Assembly (NCBI GenBank): GCA_016191555.1
Contig: JACPVX010000081.1
Coordinates: 1-58,543 of the forward strand
From: Bacteroidota bacterium
GTDB lineage: Bacteria > Bacteroidota > Bacteroidia > Cytophagales > Cyclobacteriaceae
Length of the DNA: 58,543 nucleotides
Direction: 5' to 3'
In this document: positions 1 through 8,043 of the stretch, piece after piece
How positions within the stretch are numbered: the stretch's first letter is position 1
Layout: each line of letters opens with the position of its first letter
The notes under the pieces: generated by a model
What the model was told of the DNA's origin: nothing
Seen by the model: the letters and a program-made list of their open reading frames with translations, nothing else
Databases searched by the model: none
Made by a program: the position numbers and the translations under genes

Positions 1-105
1 ACAACGTCCACTCGCTACTGCACAACGTCCACTCGCTACTGCACAACGTCCACTCGCAGCTGCCAAACGTCCACTCGCTACTGTAGAACGTCCACCCGCA
101 TCCCA
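1..105. repeat. 21-bp tandem repeat, five units
   Basis: Five head-to-tail copies of a unit close to ACAACGTCCACTCGCTACTGC. The first two are identical and the last three diverge (units of 20-22 bp). The array starts at the window edge, so its full length is unknown. It has no spacers, so it is not a CRISPR, and no gene overlaps it. The ACAACGTCC core resembles one arm of the palindromes near 49.75 kb, which may be coincidence. Confidence 0.8.
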
Positions 106-730
106 AAACTTACTTTTAGCAAGTAACACCTGGGCGAGCGCCTCCAAATAATCAAAACCCGGACCTGTCGTTACGCCAATCCTCGTCCGAGGTATCCGAA
201 GAATACCCGCAAGTCGGGCGCAAAAAGAACGAAAGAGAAAAATAATTACGTATAAGTAGTAACCCGGTTTTCTCTCTACACGAATCCTACTCCGAGTTAT
301 CCGCAACAGTCTCAACATCGAAGAACTACCGTAGAACAAGTGCGTTGGCCCGAACGAAATCGCAGATTCATGAATACCAAAAATAAAGTTAGATGAATAA
401 AGGCGGGCGTGTGTAAGAATGGGGGTGGGAGCATCTTTCGTTCTTGAATTTTTTGGTTCTTTTTGTTTCAAGACAAAAAGAACGAAAGAGAAAGATACAC
501 TATAGTAGGCAGTAACCCGGTTTTATACTCAGACAAATCCTAATCCGCTGGCGCCAGCATCTTATATCCTTAAACTTTTTGGTTCTTTTTGTTTAAGTAT
601 CTCCTCTTGATCATTACCACCCCAATCTCCGAATCCTACCGAAGAACCTCGGTTCTGTTATACCCGCTACGCGCCCATCCCTCTCACCTTTGCTACCGTC
701 AATAGTGACAAAGCAATTAAAACGAAAGTT
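106..730. other. Gene-free stretch with dispersed repeat copies
   Basis: No convincing gene is present; the only long open frame runs antisense into the gene at 731. The stretch holds two or three degenerate copies of an intergenic repeat also found up to 9.7 kb. One half carries AAAAAGAACGAAAGAGAAA (about 222-240 and 474-494). The other half carries TGTCG..AC...CCT.nTCCGAGG..TCCG (about 167-206, 281-310 and 525-545). At 449-481 the element is a small inverted repeat, GGTTCTTTTTGT facing ACAAAAAGAACG. Confidence 0.6.
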
Positions 731-1084
731 ATGACAGAGCAGCAAATTCAAAGTTCGGTGGCGGAAATCGTAGCCTTGGCGTTGGAAGGCAAGGGAGCAG
801 AAGCGTGGGCGAAGTACTATCACGCGGAAGTAGAGAAAATTGATTTGGATGGCGCGAGCATCAAAGGCAGAGAGCGCGTGCTCGAAGCGAATCATGCATT
901 GCTGGCCAACATCACTGCGGTACGCACGTATGCACATGCAGGAAGTGTGGTGAAAGGGCAGCGCAGCTTTATCGTTTGGGATGTTGACTTTGATGTAAAG
1001 GGAGCCGGCACGATCAAAACCACAGAAGTGTGCATACAAGATTGGCAAGACGGCCAGATCATCAGAGAGCGGTTCTTCGCTTAA
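731..1084 (+). CDS. SnoaL-like / NTF2-fold protein
   Basis: A 117-residue protein with the size and pattern of the SnoaL-like NTF2 superfamily: an N-terminal helix pair with a KYYHAEVEKID stretch, a GRERVLEANHALLANI helix, then beta strands ending in GQIIRERFFA. Members are small alpha+beta-barrel enzymes or ligand-binding proteins, and the substrate cannot be read from sequence. The ATG follows a purine-rich stretch. It is a monocistronic unit with its own terminator 27 nt after the stop. No signal peptide, so probably cytoplasmic. Confidence 0.75.
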   Translation: MTEQQIQSSVAEIVALALEGKGAEAWAKYYHAEVEKIDLDGASIKGRERVLEANHALLANITAVRTYAHAGSVVKGQRSFIVWDVDFDVKGAGTIKTTEVCIQDWQDGQIIRERFFA

Positions 1085-1110
1085 AGGAGATTGCACACAT
1101 AAGTAGAACG

Positions 1111-1131
1111 AAAGGCGCCAACAGCGCCTTT
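1111..1131 (+). terminator. Rho-independent terminator of the SnoaL-like gene
   Basis: AAAGGCGC, a 5-nt loop and GCGCCTTT form a perfect 8-bp stem followed by TTGTGTTTTG. It lies 27 nt after the stop at 1084. Confidence 0.75.
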
Positions 1132-1349
1132 TGTGTTTTGAGATAATCCACCTGCAAGAAAGCATGATACTATTTAGAATGAGAATGATTGGTGAGAGCC
1201 AAAACCATCTAGCGACTTCTTTTGCACAGATTTGATAACTTTAACATCAAATGTGAAACGATAACATATAGTTTAGTCGTCAGACGGCTATCTTCGTTCG
1301 CAAATAGCGTCAGGACGCCTTTTAAAGATGGACTTCAAATAGTAATACC

Positions 1350-1928
1350 ATGAACCCGAAAGTAAATTGGTTTTTTGAAAAAGATACTCCCTGGCGGGAA
1401 GAGTATCATTTATTACGCACCATTGCGCTGAGCACAGGCCTCACCGAAGAATTGAAGTGGGGGTGTCCCTGCTACACACACGGCAAAGCGAATGTCGTAC
1501 TCATCCATGGATTCAAAGACTATTGCGCTCTGCTCTTTATGAAAGGCGTGTTATTAAAAGATACTAAGAAAGTGTTGATACAACAGACCGCCAATGTGCA
1601 GTCCGCCCGACAGTGGAGATTCACCAACGCAAAAGAAATTGTGAAAGACAAGGCAACGATCAAGGCGTACATCAAAGAAGCGTGGGAGATCGAGAAGGCC
1701 GGCTTGCAGGTGGCGATGAAGAAAACGAAAGAGTTTGACATGCCGGTAGAATTTAAGAACGTATTAAAAGAAATGCCCGATGTAAAAAAAGCATTTGAAA
1801 AACTCACCCCGGGACGGCAGCGAGGGTACTTGTTACACTTCAGTTCCGCCAAGCAAACCAAAACCCGAGAAGCCCGCATCGAAAAGTACATCCCCGCGAT
1901 CTTGCAAGGAAAGGGATTGGAGGATTGA
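1350..1928 (+). CDS. YdeI-family (DUF1801 / OmpD-associated) protein
   Basis: A 192-residue cytoplasmic protein. The N-terminal half has the DUF1801-like pattern: TEELKWGCPCYTHGKANVV near residues 32-51, then FKDYCALLFMKGVLLKD. The C-terminal part has the YdeI signature: PVEFKNVLKEMPDVKKAFEK, then LTPGRQRGYLLHFSSAKQTKTREARIEK. This matches YdeI/YdhG proteins, some linked to bacteriocin protection or stress, with no known reaction. The ATG at 1350 opens the conserved region. The upstream gap (1132-1349) holds a GCTAT...ATAGC inverted repeat near 1290-1312 and nothing else clear. Confidence 0.75.
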   Translation: MNPKVNWFFEKDTPWREEYHLLRTIALSTGLTEELKWGCPCYTHGKANVVLIHGFKDYCALLFMKGVLLKDTKKVLIQQTANVQSARQWRFTNAKEIVKDKATIKAYIKEAWEIEKAGLQVAMKKTKEFDMPVEFKNVLKEMPDVKKAFEKLTPGRQRGYLLHFSSAKQTKTREARIEKYIPAILQGKGLED

Positions 1929-2005
1929 GATGGAGAAACACAGTGTAATCGTAGAACACTGCAGAAGAAATTTTATATTTTTGATTTCCTTACGGCAAGA
2001 CAAGA

Positions 2006-2491
2006 GTGAACTCAAAAGCTAAAACACGCCCTACATTGAATCAACCAGACTCTTCCTATCCCAAATTTTATCTTTACAAACGCATGGTAAAAGCCAAGCT
2101 TTTTATTGATGAAAACTACAAAGACAACATAGACCTGAACAACATCGCGGAAGAAGCATACTTTTCAAAGTTTCATTTCATTCGCCTCTTCAAAACCATC
2201 TACGGCAAAACACCACATCAATATCTAACCGCGATCCGGATAGACAAAGCCAGATTATTATTAGGCAGCCATCATACCATCGCCCAAACATGTTATGATG
2301 TGGGTTTCGACAGCATCACTTCCTTTACCGGACTCTTTAAAAAGATAGAAGGTAAAACACCAAGCGAATATCAGCGACAAATTCGCGAGCGACAAGAAAG
2401 AATTAGAAATACCCCATTGCAGTTTATTCCAAATTGTTTTGCCGAACAAAAGGGTTGGACGAAGAATCGCAATTTTGAAGAGGTGCTTTAA
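2006..2491 (+). CDS. AraC-family transcriptional regulator
   Basis: A DNA-binding protein that is essentially only the AraC/XylS helix-turn-helix domain plus short tails. The first helix-turn-helix is seen in NIAEEAYFSKFHFIRLFKTIYGKTPHQYL and the second in TCYDVGFDSITSFTGLFKKIEGKTPSEYQ, the standard AraC C-terminal signature. No N-terminal sensor domain. The GTG start at 2006 gives 161 residues; an ATG at 2084 (residue 27) also keeps the whole domain. It is followed 50 nt later by a VOC-family gene on the same strand, a regulator/target pairing that suggests co-transcription. The inducer is unknown. Confidence 0.88.
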   Translation: MNSKAKTRPTLNQPDSSYPKFYLYKRMVKAKLFIDENYKDNIDLNNIAEEAYFSKFHFIRLFKTIYGKTPHQYLTAIRIDKARLLLGSHHTIAQTCYDVGFDSITSFTGLFKKIEGKTPSEYQRQIRERQERIRNTPLQFIPNCFAEQKGWTKNRNFEEVL

Positions 2492-2541
2492 AGCTCCCCA
2501 CCCGACATTTGTTTCATTCTAAACAAAAAAACAATTTCAGT

Positions 2542-2958
2542 ATGATCACACGAATGAACCACGTTAGCATTTTCGTCTTGAACCAGGAGAGTGCGTATGA
2601 GTTTTACGTTAATAAACTCGGTTTTAAAGTCCACACCGATGCACCCATGGGTCCGGGAATGCGTTGGTTAACCGTTACACCACCCGAGCAACCCGACTTA
2701 GAAATATCACTCATGGCCATTGAAGAAGGCATGATGTTCAAAGGCGAAGCAGCAAAACAAATGCGCGAGCTGGTAAAGAAAGGTACTTTTGGTTTTGGTG
2801 TATTTCAATGCAACGACCTCAACGCGACCTATGAAGAACTGAAGGCGAAGGGAGTAGTATTCAAGAAGCCGCCCACCAAAGAGTTTTATGCCTACGAAGC
2901 ACTGTTCATGGACGACTCCGGCAATTGGTTTTCATTGGGAGAAAAGGAAAAGAAGTAA
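2542..2958 (+). CDS. VOC-family (glyoxalase/bleomycin-resistance fold) protein
   Basis: A 138-residue protein with the vicinal oxygen chelate fold: MNHVSIFVLNQESAYEFYVNKLGF at the start, TVTPPEQPDLEISL in the middle, and a C-terminal YEALFMDDSGNWFSLGEK strand. The family includes glyoxalase I, dioxygenases and drug-binding proteins; the substrate cannot be assigned. I chose ATG 2542 because it directly precedes the conserved start. An upstream in-frame TTG at 2509 would add 11 residues outside the fold. Probably co-expressed with the AraC gene before it. Confidence 0.82.
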   Translation: MITRMNHVSIFVLNQESAYEFYVNKLGFKVHTDAPMGPGMRWLTVTPPEQPDLEISLMAIEEGMMFKGEAAKQMRELVKKGTFGFGVFQCNDLNATYEELKAKGVVFKKPPTKEFYAYEALFMDDSGNWFSLGEKEKK

Positions 2959-3051
2959 CAGGAACATGATTCAACTATTTCCTTAGCTGGTAATTGTAGC
3001 GTCAAAAGTAAGAGAGCTAAAAGGAGATAGTCTACAGTGTAACGCAATAGA

Positions 3052-3083
3052 AAAAGCTCTTCTGAAAACACAGAAGAGCTTTT
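3052..3083. terminator. Bidirectional terminator
   Basis: AAAAGCTCTTCTG, a 6-nt loop and CAGAAGAGCTTTT form a perfect 13-bp stem with A and T tracts on opposite sides. It sits between the convergent genes ending at 2958 (+) and 3153 (-). Confidence 0.85.
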
Positions 3084-3152
3084 AGTTTAACGCGATACTG
3101 TCAAACTGAAACGTGAATTTAATCGTGAGTACCTAGCATCGTTATTCGCAGC

Positions 3153-4004
3153 CTACGCCATTTCTTTTAACAATACCGTCTTCAAAGGCGTAGCAGCACG
3201 GCCCAGCAGTTGTGGAATCACCGGACTCACATAATCAACGTGGTGATTGGCTATCATACTATAAACCTGAATCATATAAGGCGCAATAAAATCAGGAGCG
3301 CCCGCTTGCTTCAACGTTTCCGTGAATTGTTCCGGAGTTGGTGCAGGGTAGGCAATCGGCTCTTTGCGCACTTCCGTCAGCAGTTGAGCGGCATCGTGGT
3401 ACGAAATGCTTTCGGGGCCGGTGAGGATGTAATCTTTTCCTTCGTGTCCACTTTCCGTAAGAACCTTCGCTGTGACATCACCCACATCGGCAATATCTAC
3501 AAACGCAGTTTTACCATTGCCGGAAGGAGTGTAGGTAATCTTGTATTTGGTGATGTTGTCCCACTCATAGTTTTTAAAGTTCTGCGCAAAGAAAGTAGGA
3601 CGCAACACCGTCAGATGAAAACCATCGGCACGCAACTTTTCTTCTACCACTTTATGAAACGATAATTCATGGCTGATCTTCTCAACTCCAAAGGCCGACA
3701 AATAAACAACGCGAACAATGTTCTTGCTTTTCAAATAGTCGATGAACGGAATCAGTAATTTGTCAAGCGTGTAGTCGAGCGGAGGGCCGATCAGGAAAAC
3801 ACGATCCACACCTTGCGTAGCAGCAGCGTACGTAGCGAGGTCAGCAAAGTCAAATGTAACGAGTGGTGAGGACGCGCCCAATTTCTCTTTTGCTTTAGCG
3901 TGATCGCGCACACCTGCAACGAAATCAGCTTTTATGCGAGCCAACGATTTTACCACGGCTGAACCAACGGTGCCCGTAGCACCGGTAACTAATATTTTTC
4001 CCAT
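3153..4004 (-). CDS. NmrA/SDR-a type NAD(P)-binding oxidoreductase
   Basis: A 283-residue protein with an N-terminal Rossmann motif VTGATGTVGSAVV (residues 6-18) and the layout of atypical short-chain dehydrogenases of the NmrA/HSCARG group: GVDRVFLIGPPLD, then VYLSAFGVE, then VLRPTFFAQNF. These act as NAD(P)H-dependent quinone or aldehyde reductases or redox sensors. It is cytoplasmic and transcribed divergently from an HxlR regulator. The shared intergenic region carries two inverted repeats, so it is probably the regulated target. Confidence 0.85.
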   Translation of the reverse strand: MGKILVTGATGTVGSAVVKSLARIKADFVAGVRDHAKAKEKLGASSPLVTFDFADLATYAAATQGVDRVFLIGPPLDYTLDKLLIPFIDYLKSKNIVRVVYLSAFGVEKISHELSFHKVVEEKLRADGFHLTVLRPTFFAQNFKNYEWDNITKYKITYTPSGNGKTAFVDIADVGDVTAKVLTESGHEGKDYILTGPESISYHDAAQLLTEVRKEPIAYPAPTPEQFTETLKQAGAPDFIAPYMIQVYSMIANHHVDYVSPVIPQLLGRAATPLKTVLLKEMA

Positions 4005-4047
4005 AGAATTATTTTTTAAAATTTTATGTAAAGAAGAGTGGTATCGG

Positions 4048-4089
4048 TACTTTTATCAAGTAGATACACCAAAGTGGCCTAGGCACTTT
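4048..4089. promoter_or_regulatory. Two candidate HxlR operators in a divergent promoter region
   Basis: Two perfect inverted repeats lie between the divergent SDR (start 4004) and HxlR (start 4120) genes. TACTT-N5-AAGTA spans 4048-4062 and AAAGTG-N7-CACTTT spans 4071-4089. HxlR-type dimers bind short inverted repeats in such positions. Binding is inferred. Confidence 0.55.
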
Positions 4090-4119
4090 TAGCATACTAA
4101 TGATGAGAATGAATGCCTT

Positions 4120-4491
4120 ATGAAAATAAATATTGACAAGAATCCTAAAAATAATTCCTATACGGACTGCCCCGTGACGCGCTCACTGCAAGTATTCGGA
4201 GGAAAGTGGAAGCCCATCATACTGTGGGAGATGGAAAATGGTACACTCCGCTTTGGCGAATTGAAACGAAAGATCGTGGGCATCACACAGAAAATGCTCA
4301 CACAACAACTCCGCGAATTGGAAGAAGAAGGCATCATCTGGCGCAAGGTATATGCCGAAGTGCCACCCCGCGTAGAGTATGGCATTACCGAATACGGTAA
4401 AACCCTGCGCCCCATATTAGATGAGATGGCCAAGTGGGGCCTCAGCCACCAGCCCAAGCGAAAAATTGTTTCGTTGAAGAGGGTAGCCTAG
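4120..4491 (+). CDS. HxlR-family winged-helix regulator
   Basis: A 123-residue regulator with the HxlR signature: CPVTRSLQVFGGKWKPIILW near residues 17-36, LRFGELKRKIVGITQKMLTQQLRELEEEGI, and YAEVPPRVEYGITEYGKTL for the wing. Cys17 in the CPV motif is the position used by redox-sensing members (HypR/QorR type). It lies divergent to an NmrA-type oxidoreductase, the usual context for autoregulation plus control of the enzyme in response to electrophiles or quinones (inferred). Confidence 0.9.
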   Translation: MKINIDKNPKNNSYTDCPVTRSLQVFGGKWKPIILWEMENGTLRFGELKRKIVGITQKMLTQQLRELEEEGIIWRKVYAEVPPRVEYGITEYGKTLRPILDEMAKWGLSHQPKRKIVSLKRVA

Positions 4492-4493
4492 AC

Positions 4494-4714
4494 GAGAACA
4501 GAAAGAACGGAAAGAGAGAAGTATTTGTATTGTATTATGTCGAACAACCTCAGTGTGTCGCGACCAAAACCTAATCCGAAATATTCAAAGAACGCAGGCA
4601 AATCCAGCTTTCAAAATTAGTTACTGACCCCGCTTCCCTTGAGTAGATCGTAGCCTTTGTATTTCGCCACACCCAGTGATGTACATTACCTCTTATATGT
4701 TTCAGTATTGGAGT
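4494..4714. repeat. Gene-free gap with dispersed repeat copy
   Basis: The gap begins with a copy of the intergenic repeat (AGAAAGAACGGAAAGAGAG near 4500, TGTCGCGACCAAAACCTAATCCGA near 4556, then CTTTCAAAATTAGTTACTGACC near 4609). The same order of blocks recurs at 7790-7935. No gene is visible. Confidence 0.55.
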
Positions 4715-5287
4715 TTAACGATCATAGCTTCCCTTAATTCCTACCGAATCTTCTAATATCTGTTTGATTTCCACAATGCGCGGCCTCGAGTATTCTGCTC
4801 GAACATAATAAATGTATAAGTCGGTGCCGTTGATGTAGATAACGTGCGGTTCTTTCACGTAGTAATCATCCGAATTAGTTGGGTCTTTCGTTAATAAACG
4901 GTGGATTTCCTGTGCAGATACTTCACTTCTAAATTTCCAGTGGCGAAGAAACACATTGTCGTACTTGCTTGTTGATCGACTTACAAATTCATCTACTTCA
5001 TCCTTTACGATCTCCGCCTCCAGATACGGAATCCGATCCATTGTAAAGGGAATGAAGTGATGATACTTCTTGATGTTTAGATGGTTGAAGGAGCATCTAT
5101 TGATGATATCATATTTTTTACGCACAAAGTCCTTCAGTTGAGGTGCAATGCGTGTTGAATCTTTCTTTTCTGTTACCAACGCGGGTGCCTCGGATGCCTT
5201 TTTAGCATTGCTATTTTGCTGTGTAGGTCGCTGACAGGCCGGAAGGATTGCCAATGCAATCACCATAAGATAATGAAGTTGCTTCAT
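4715..5287 (-). CDS. Putative lipoprotein, unknown function
   Basis: A 190-residue protein with a lipoprotein signal: MKQLHYLMVIALAILPAC, lipobox LPAC with Cys18. A low-complexity linker (QQNSNAKKASEAP) follows, then a globular part with many charged and aromatic residues (FIPFTMDRIPYLEAEIVKD, YYVKEPHVIYINGTDLYIYY). I do not recognise the family. It should be attached to an envelope membrane. It precedes nothing obvious in an operon and is flanked by repeat-bearing gaps. Confidence 0.7.
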   Translation of the reverse strand: MKQLHYLMVIALAILPACQRPTQQNSNAKKASEAPALVTEKKDSTRIAPQLKDFVRKKYDIINRCSFNHLNIKKYHHFIPFTMDRIPYLEAEIVKDEVDEFVSRSTSKYDNVFLRHWKFRSEVSAQEIHRLLTKDPTNSDDYYVKEPHVIYINGTDLYIYYVRAEYSRPRIVEIKQILEDSVGIKGSYDR

Positions 5288-5390
5288 AGAGTTGAAATGG
5301 CGTTAGAGTTATTGTTAATCAACATATCCATTTAATTTGAGGAATATAAGTATAAGGTTACTTAACTGTTCTACTGTCTCGAAGCTCTCA

Positions 5391-6119
5391 CTACACTATT
5401 TCAACCCCAGCACGTTGATCACGCGAAATAATACCATTCAATACCTCCAGACATACAATAGACAAACAGGTCATCGTGTGGTTGATCAATTCCTTTTTAC
5501 TTTTCTTCATCACCAGAACAAAATCCACTGAATCCTCGACCGACAAGAACCCGAGCGAGCAAAGCTTTTGAACTTCTTCGTCCAGATAGACATCGCCCTC
5601 AATGTCGTCATCATAAATGGAGAGGAATACCTTCTTAGGAATGGATAATTGAAATCCCCCATTGCATGGTCGCACCTTAATTAATACATCTTTATCACGA
5701 TCCAATATCAGGTTAAATCCATTTATCTTTTTTGCCGCAGTCTGTTCTAGACAAGTTCTGATCGTATCGGTCGATTCTGCTTTTTTGCTGTTTTGTGCTT
5801 GAGCGGCCAACTTCAATAATTGCTTTTCTTTTTGCCGCAGCGATTTCAAGTAGAAATCTCGCTCGTCCACGAAGCGCGTATTTTTAATAAGCTCCTTTAA
5901 ACGTTTAACGTAATATGTAGTAACATAAATTTCAGTATAGCTTTTCCCTGCCAATTGAGCCAGTACATAAATCATCTCATTACATAATTTGATAGCTTCT
6001 GAGTGATAATGAGCCGATAAGTATTCATGATCGGCAACAGCCTCGTCAATAAGATGTTGTAGGCGATCTATTTCAGCTTCCCATTCATGAATAAGAGTTA
6101 GTAAGTGCTGATCGATCAT
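5391..6119 (-). CDS. Hypothetical cytoplasmic protein with helical N-terminus
   Basis: A 242-residue protein without signal peptide or membrane segment. The first ~120 residues look helical and may form a coiled coil (HEWEAEIDRLQHLIDEAVAD, DFYLKSLRQKEKQLLKLAAQ). The rest is mixed, with IKVRPCNGGFQLSIPKKVFL and a run of acids (YDDDIEGDVYLDEE). I do not recognise it. The ATG at 6119 is the natural start. Its downstream neighbour (minus strand) is the lipoprotein, 103 nt away, so they may share a transcript. Confidence 0.6.
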   Translation of the reverse strand: MIDQHLLTLIHEWEAEIDRLQHLIDEAVADHEYLSAHYHSEAIKLCNEMIYVLAQLAGKSYTEIYVTTYYVKRLKELIKNTRFVDERDFYLKSLRQKEKQLLKLAAQAQNSKKAESTDTIRTCLEQTAAKKINGFNLILDRDKDVLIKVRPCNGGFQLSIPKKVFLSIYDDDIEGDVYLDEEVQKLCSLGFLSVEDSVDFVLVMKKSKKELINHTMTCLSIVCLEVLNGIISRDQRAGVEIV

Positions 6120-6177
6120 GCAATCTACTTATGAGACAATAAATCTACACAGGCAATTGAGCCTGTCCAAATGATAG

Positions 6178-6268
6178 TACGGACGAAAGGAGAAATGTAA
6201 TTACGCGATGTATATAAGCAACTTCCAGTGTCGCAATACAAGCCTAGTCCGCGCCACCTACAGAACCC
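6178..6268. repeat. Dispersed intergenic repeat copy
   Basis: Degenerate copy with GACGAAAGGAGAAATG near 6182 and TGTCGCAATACAAGCCTAGTCCG near 6231, in the same order as the copies near 4.5 and 7.8 kb. Confidence 0.45.
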
Positions 6269-6328
6269 TCAACCCCAAGTCCTAAGTCCTAATCCCCATT
6301 GACAATTGACCACTGACTATTATCCACG

Positions 6329-6670
6329 TCACACCTCCTGCTTTAAAATAATATTCTCCATTCCCCATTTCTCCATTTCACTTAAAACAGGCGCAAGACT
6401 CTTGCCACGTTCCGTCAGCGAGTATTCAACCCGTGGAGGCGTTTCATTAAACTGTTCACGTAAAATCAAACCATCTTGCTCCAACTCTTTCAATTGATCC
6501 GTTAAAACCTTTCTTGAAATCGAAGGTATGCGCGATGCGATTTCACCAAACCGCCTGGTGTCCGCCCGGATGCAATACAAAATAACCGGCTTCCATTTTC
6601 CACCGATCAACTCGATCGTTGCCGTCACCGGACAAACAATCTCTTCTCTTTTTGTGCTACTAGTTACCAT
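6329..6670 (-). CDS. HxlR-family winged-helix regulator
   Basis: A 113-residue HxlR regulator: CPVTATIELIGGKWKPVIL (Cys13 at the redox position), RRFGEIASRIPSISRKVLTDQLKELEQDGL, and QFNETPPRVEYSLTERGKSL. It is divergent to a QorB-like reductase at 6779 with GTTAC/GTAAC inverted repeats between them, so it very likely represses that gene and itself, responding to quinone or disulfide stress as in QorR-type systems (family knowledge; the signal here is inferred). Confidence 0.9.
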   Translation of the reverse strand: MVTSSTKREEIVCPVTATIELIGGKWKPVILYCIRADTRRFGEIASRIPSISRKVLTDQLKELEQDGLILREQFNETPPRVEYSLTERGKSLAPVLSEMEKWGMENIILKQEV

Positions 6671-6690
6671 AAGGTTACCGCTATTTTCAT

Positions 6691-6747
6691 TGTTACCAAA
6701 ATGTAACAGGTTACTGTAATGAACTATTGATAGTTACTTCGTGTAAC
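6691..6747. promoter_or_regulatory. Candidate HxlR operators (GTTAC...GTAAC)
   Basis: Two perfect inverted repeats: GTTAC-N6-GTAAC at 6691-6706 and GTTAC-N5-GTAAC at 6733-6747, with further GTTAC half sites at 6672 and 6709. All lie between the divergent HxlR (start 6670) and reductase (start 6779) genes. Confidence 0.65.
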
Positions 6748-6778
6748 AAAGGTAATTATTAAATTAAAACACAAAAAC

Positions 6779-7651
6779 ATGATTTTAGTAACAGGAGCAA
6801 CAGGACATTTTGGAACGGCCGCCATCCATTTCCTGCTCGAAAAAGGAGTAAAAGCCAATCAAATTACCGCCTTGGTGCGAAGTGAAAAAGCAGCCAACGA
6901 GTGGCGCAAAAAAGGAGTGCACATCGCTATTGGCGACTACGACAATTACCCTTCACTCGTCACAGCTTTCAAAGGAGTAGAAAAACTACTTTTTGTTTCC
7001 GGCAGCGACATCGGCAAGCGACTTGCGCAACATGAAAATGTTGTGAAGGCAGCGAAAGAAGCAGGCGTAAAACAAATTGTTTACACCAGCTTTCAGCGCA
7101 GAAATGAAACCGAAACATCGCCTCTATGGATTGTAGCGCAATCACATCTGCAAACAGAGAAGTGGATAAAAGAAAGTGGCATCACCTACACCATTCTTAA
7201 AAACAACTTGTACATGGACTTTGTACCCGCGTTTGTAGGCGAAAATGTTTTGCAAAGCGGAGTGGTTTATTTACCAGCGCAAAATGGAAGAGTAAGCGCT
7301 GTTTTGCGGGTAGAGTTGGCCGAAGCAACCGCCAATATTCTGGTAGGAGGGAACCACGAAAACAAAGTCTACGAATTTACCAATACCGAATCTTTTTCTT
7401 ATCAGGAAATAGCTTCGTTCATTTCCGATCGCACCGGCAAGACAGTCCATTATGTTTCACCATCGCCTGCTGAGTATGAGCAAACATTGGCGAAATACGG
7501 AGTGCCACCAGATGCAATTGGCGTATTTACAAGCTTTGCCGTGGCGCAGGCGCAAGGCGAACTAGATGTAGTGAGCAACGATTTACAAAATATATTAGGT
7601 CGCACGCCAACATCCATTGGCGCATTTTTAAATACAGTTTATAAGAAGTAG
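6779..7651 (+). CDS. QorB-like NAD(P)H:quinone oxidoreductase
   Basis: A 290-residue atypical SDR with N-terminal MILVTGATGHFG. It shows the run GVEKLLFVSGSDIGKR then AQHENVVKAAKEAGVKQIVYTS, which closely follows E. coli QorB (YtfG, 286 residues). QorB-type enzymes reduce quinones with NADPH in the cytoplasm. ATG 6779 begins the Rossmann strand. It is paired with a divergent HxlR regulator and shared operators, a quinone/electrophile-inducible module. Not linked to the genes downstream, which are separated by a 390-nt gap. Confidence 0.85.
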   Translation: MILVTGATGHFGTAAIHFLLEKGVKANQITALVRSEKAANEWRKKGVHIAIGDYDNYPSLVTAFKGVEKLLFVSGSDIGKRLAQHENVVKAAKEAGVKQIVYTSFQRRNETETSPLWIVAQSHLQTEKWIKESGITYTILKNNLYMDFVPAFVGENVLQSGVVYLPAQNGRVSAVLRVELAEATANILVGGNHENKVYEFTNTESFSYQEIASFISDRTGKTVHYVSPSPAEYEQTLAKYGVPPDAIGVFTSFAVAQAQGELDVVSNDLQNILGRTPTSIGAFLNTVYKK

Positions 7652-7682
7652 GAGACCATTTCAAAACGACTTACTATAAGCA

Positions 7683-7752
7683 AACCCGGGCTACGGTTTA
7701 TACCCTACTGACGAGAAGGATTCGTCAGATGGTATAGACTGAAGCCTGAGTT
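7683..7752. repeat. Long hairpin (REP-like) after the QorB-like gene
   Basis: A 70-nt imperfect palindrome. AACCCGGGCTACGG pairs with the region ending AGCCTGAGTT, and the inner stem CTGACGA/TCGTCAG has a 7-nt loop with TATACC/GGTATA between. It starts 31 nt after the stop at 7651 and has no T-tract, so a REP-like repeat is as likely as a terminator. Confidence 0.55.
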
Positions 7753-7789
7753 ATTTCTATGATCGACATTCATCCCAACCGTGTGCTGT

Positions 7790-7935
7790 TCGACAAAAAG
7801 AAACGAAAGAGAAAAGTACTGGCGCTATTTAGAAGAACTCTATCGTGTCGTAACACAAAGCCTAATCCGAGGCTTCCACAAAACGGATTAACACCAGAGC
7901 ATTTTCGCAAAATCTAAGTTTTAAAATTAGACGTC
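7790..7935. repeat. Dispersed intergenic repeat copy
   Basis: The clearest copy. GACAAAAAGAAACGAAAGAG near 7792 is followed by TGTCGTAACACAAAGCCTAA, TCCGAGGCTTCC, and then TAAGTTTTAAAATTAGACGTC near 7915, the same block order as at 4494. The gap 7652-8043 contains no gene. Confidence 0.55.
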
Positions 7936-8043
7936 AACTGCGAGCGATGGCACTATTATAAAGTGTTAAAATAATGACCGGATGGTGGAATCAATTAAAC
8001 TTAGTTTTAAATTACACATCATAAACCCATCCCTACCCATACT

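Noticed and set aside
1..105. CRISPR-like array
   Set aside because: The repeats are directly adjacent with no spacers and the units vary in length, so this is a plain tandem repeat.
614..1165. 183-codon minus-strand frame
   Set aside because: It is antisense to the SnoaL-like gene, its protein shows no family pattern, and it crosses that gene's terminator.
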